DNA of 7,887 nucleotides, taken from the NCBI GenBank assembly GCA_910577065.1, contig CAJTLD010000120.1, positions 1 through 7,887 on the forward strand, in the 5' to 3' direction. The notes under the pieces were generated by a model. It was not told where the DNA came from. It made no database searches and worked only from the letters and a program-made list of their open reading frames with translations. This stretch comes from an uncultured Lachnospiraceae bacterium. GTDB taxonomy: Bacteria > Bacillota > Clostridia > Lachnospirales > Lachnospiraceae. Numbering within the stretch: the stretch's first letter is position 1; every line of letters starts with the position of its first letter. Shown here piece after piece: positions 6,899-7,887 of this stretch. A program made the translations under genes and the position numbers.

Positions 6899-6899
6899 A

Positions 6900-7274
6900 T
6901 TACAGCTCCTCTAAAATTTCATTGGAAATCCGGTCGATTTCCGCTTTTATGGTATTAAGATGCAGCGCATACTCCTGCTTCGATTCCTGAGCGCCCGCAT
7001 CAAACGAATGCGCCAGACGGCGTATTTCGCCAATCCGCTCGCGGACGGATAAAAACTTCTCTACCAGATGGAGTTTGTTTTCGTATTCTTCCAGCGCTTT
7101 TTTAGAACGCCTGACCGAATCGTGCACGCCCTGGCGGCTGATGCCTTCTTCTTCGGCAATTTCGCTTAAGGAGAGATCCTGGAAGAAGAATGCTTCGTAT
7201 ATGCTCCGCTGATGCGCGTTTAACAATTCTCCGTAAAAGTCGTAGAGATATGCCTGCTTTAACTTTGTTTCCAT
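6900..7274 (-). CDS. ylxM: YlxM (UPF0122) helix-turn-helix protein, SRP-associated
   Basis: A 124-residue all-helical protein with a sigma-70 region-4-like helix-turn-helix at about 21-60 (QRSIYEAFFFQDLSLSEIAEEEGISRQGVHDSVRR), followed by a charged helical tail. YlxM is encoded next to ffh or ftsY in Firmicutes. In streptococci it binds the SRP and its RNA and modulates GTPase activity, so a targeting accessory role is likelier than gene regulation, though DNA binding cannot be excluded. The start at 7274 is chosen because AAGGTGG (7280-7286) lies five bases upstream and the protein begins METKLKQAYLYDFY like its relatives. An earlier in-frame ATG at 7319 would add 15 unconserved residues and overlaps the -35 element. 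It overlaps nothing and ends one base from the ffh start. Confidence 0.93.
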   Translation of the reverse strand: METKLKQAYLYDFYGELLNAHQRSIYEAFFFQDLSLSEIAEEEGISRQGVHDSVRRSKKALEEYENKLHLVEKFLSVRERIGEIRRLAHSFDAGAQESKQEYALHLNTIKAEIDRISNEILEEL

Positions 7275-7290
7275 GTTTACCACCTTGGGT

Positions 7291-7319
7291 AGGATAACAC
7301 AGCACAGGAGGTGTGTCAA
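7291..7319 (-). promoter_or_regulatory. Strong promoter of the ylxM-ffh-rpsP-khpA-gpmI operon
   Basis: On the minus strand a consensus TTGACA (7319-7314), a 17-base spacer ending in TGT, and TATCCT (7296-7291) form an extended -10 promoter. Transcription would begin at about 7286-7283, within the ylxM ribosome binding site, so the leader would be only about 10 bases. The -10 element is also one arm of a long inverted repeat. Confidence 0.65.
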
Positions 7320-7332
7320 GTGTTTTTTCTTT

Positions 7333-7348
7333 ACAAACTGACGTTTGT
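7333..7348. repeat. Palindrome upstream of the operon promoter
   Basis: ACAAAC (7333-7338) and GTTTGT (7343-7348) are perfect inverse copies around TGAC. The centre lies about 21 bases upstream of the -35 element of the ylxM promoter, a position that would suit a regulator site. No known regulator was recognised. Confidence 0.4.
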
Positions 7349-7411
7349 GTTATTTCATCTTGTGTTATCCTTGTTTAAATCAATACTGTTTCCTGATAGG
7401 GTACTTTTATC

Positions 7412-7887
7412 ATGGTCTATCTTTTTCCGTCTTTCTTCTCGAATTTGTCACAGAATTATCACAACAATTTCTTTGCGGATACCGGCATGGACTTCCCTGA
7501 AATGGCGGCGCATATCGCTAAGCTGGATGCGCTTCTGTACCGCATTACCCCCCTGCGCCACCCACACGGTTTTGAATGGCTGATGTTCGATGAACCAAAG
7601 CAGAAACCGAGCTGTTTGGAGCGCCGCGCCCGGTTAGGCGTACCGCCATATGGGAACGGCCCGCTGAAACGGGCCGTTCGGAAGTATCTGGCGCAGGCCC
7701 AGAACCCCAAAATCCACCACGGCAAACAAACTGTGAAGCAGCTTGTAAGCCAGGGTGCAGGCGTCCGGAACATTGAGATCACCGGCAAAAATATTAAGTC
7801 CTTTGAGCGTGTGGCGAGGAAATACGGGGTGGACTTTGCGCTGAAAAAAGACCCCGCGCAGGGGAAATACCTTGTCTTTTTCAAGGC
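7412..7887 (+). CDS. PcfB-like (DUF3801) conjugative-element protein, partial, odd N-terminus
   Basis: An open frame that runs off the right edge; 158 codons are visible from the first ATG. From about residue 85 it reads LKRAVRKYLAQAQNPKIHH, then GKQTVKQLVSQGAGVRNIEI, TGKNIKSFERVARKYGVDFA and LKKDPAQGKYLVFFK, which I recognise as the PcfB/DUF3801 family encoded by integrative conjugative elements of gut Clostridia, usually beside the VirD4-type coupling protein. Its job in transfer is poorly known. The first 84 residues (with MAAHIAKLDALLYRITPL and HPHGFEWLMFDEP) do not resemble the short PcfB head I know, and I cannot assign them. The start is uncertain: the ATG codons at 7412, 7487 and 7502 all lack a good ribosome binding site. 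Base composition is far richer in G+C than the adjacent operon. This may be a truncated or chimeric remnant or an element edge. Confidence 0.6.
   Translation, partial: MVYLFPSFFSNLSQNYHNNFFADTGMDFPEMAAHIAKLDALLYRITPLRHPHGFEWLMFDEPKQKPSCLERRARLGVPPYGNGPLKRAVRKYLAQAQNPKIHHGKQTVKQLVSQGAGVRNIEITGKNIKSFERVARKYGVDFALKKDPAQGKYLVFFK
7654..7679. repeat. Perfect 10-bp hairpin inside the PcfB-like frame
   Basis: GAACGGCCCG (7654-7663) and CGGGCCGTTC (7670-7679) pair fully around a six-base loop. Directly before it are two smaller palindromes, GGCG-TAC-CGCC (7637-7647) and CCATATGG (7646-7653). No T run follows on either strand, so it is not a standard terminator. It lies just where the recognisable PcfB similarity begins. 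Confidence 0.6.

Larger units (their letters stand above)
7291..7371. repeat. 11-bp inverted repeat around the operon promoter
   Basis: AGGATAACACA at 7291-7301 is matched perfectly in inverse by TGTGTTATCCT at 7361-7371, 59 bases away. A further partial copy, TGTGTTAT, lies at 7346-7353. The left arm includes the -10 element of the ylxM promoter. The right arm would make a mirror-image extended -10 element for the plus strand, though without a good -35 partner. Its role is unknown: operator pair, divergent promoters, or chance. Confidence 0.5.

Noticed and set aside
7275..7319. Upstream in-frame ATG at 7319 as the start of ylxM
   Set aside because: It has no ribosome binding site, overlaps the -35 element and adds 15 residues not typical of the family.
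7311..7583. A 90-residue plus-strand frame overlapping the ylxM promoter
   Set aside because: It crosses the promoter and A+T-rich region, its product resembles nothing, and it overlaps the better supported frame from 7412.
7459..7884. A 141-residue open frame on the minus strand at the right edge
   Set aside because: It mirrors the PcfB-like frame on the plus strand; its product is rich in Cys, Phe, Trp and Ser as is typical of antisense frames, and no ribosome binding site precedes it. The plus-strand frame has recognisable family similarity.

Overview
The window reads as chromosomal DNA from a Bacillota (Firmicutes) bacterium of class Clostridia, most likely Lachnospiraceae or a close gut relative. 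The grounds are strong AGGAGG ribosome binding sites before nearly every gene, sigma-A-type promoters, a ylxM-ffh-rpsP-khpA cluster, a BspA-type leucine-rich-repeat secreted protein, a bacterial PurO-type IMP cyclohydrolase, and a conjugative-element fragment of the PcfB type common in gut Clostridia. The genus is not settled by the sequence.

Left part (1-2420), all minus strand: the 5' portion of an IMP cyclohydrolase gene (purine synthesis) with its own promoter; a secreted leucine-rich-repeat protein with its own promoter and a hairpin terminator; and a small orphan protein with one membrane segment. A 220-base intergenic region then separates this group from a divergent gene.

Middle (2420-4919): a DegV/FakB-type fatty-acid-binding protein on the plus strand converges on gpmI, the cofactor-independent phosphoglycerate mutase of glycolysis. 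A 17-bp hairpin terminator fills the gap between them. It pairs fully only in the gpmI transcript.

Right part (3334-7319), minus strand: an apparent operon running ylxM, ffh, rpsP, khpA, gpmI. It joins protein targeting (Ffh and its YlxM partner), a 30S ribosomal protein and an RNA-binding KH protein to a glycolytic enzyme. A near-consensus promoter precedes ylxM and a terminator follows gpmI. In many Firmicutes rimM, trmD and rplS follow khpA; here gpmI takes that place.

Right edge (about 7380-7887), plus strand: base composition changes sharply, from 27% G+C over 7321-7380 to 72% over 7621-7680. An open frame running off the window ends in a clear PcfB (DUF3801) segment, a protein of conjugative elements. 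Its first 84 or so residues are unlike the PcfB head I know, and a cluster of inverted repeats lies at that point. This is the most unusual part of the window and looks like the edge or remnant of an integrative conjugative element beside the ylxM promoter. I saw no rRNA, tRNA, CRISPR array, riboswitch or complete insertion sequence, and no convincing wholly new system.
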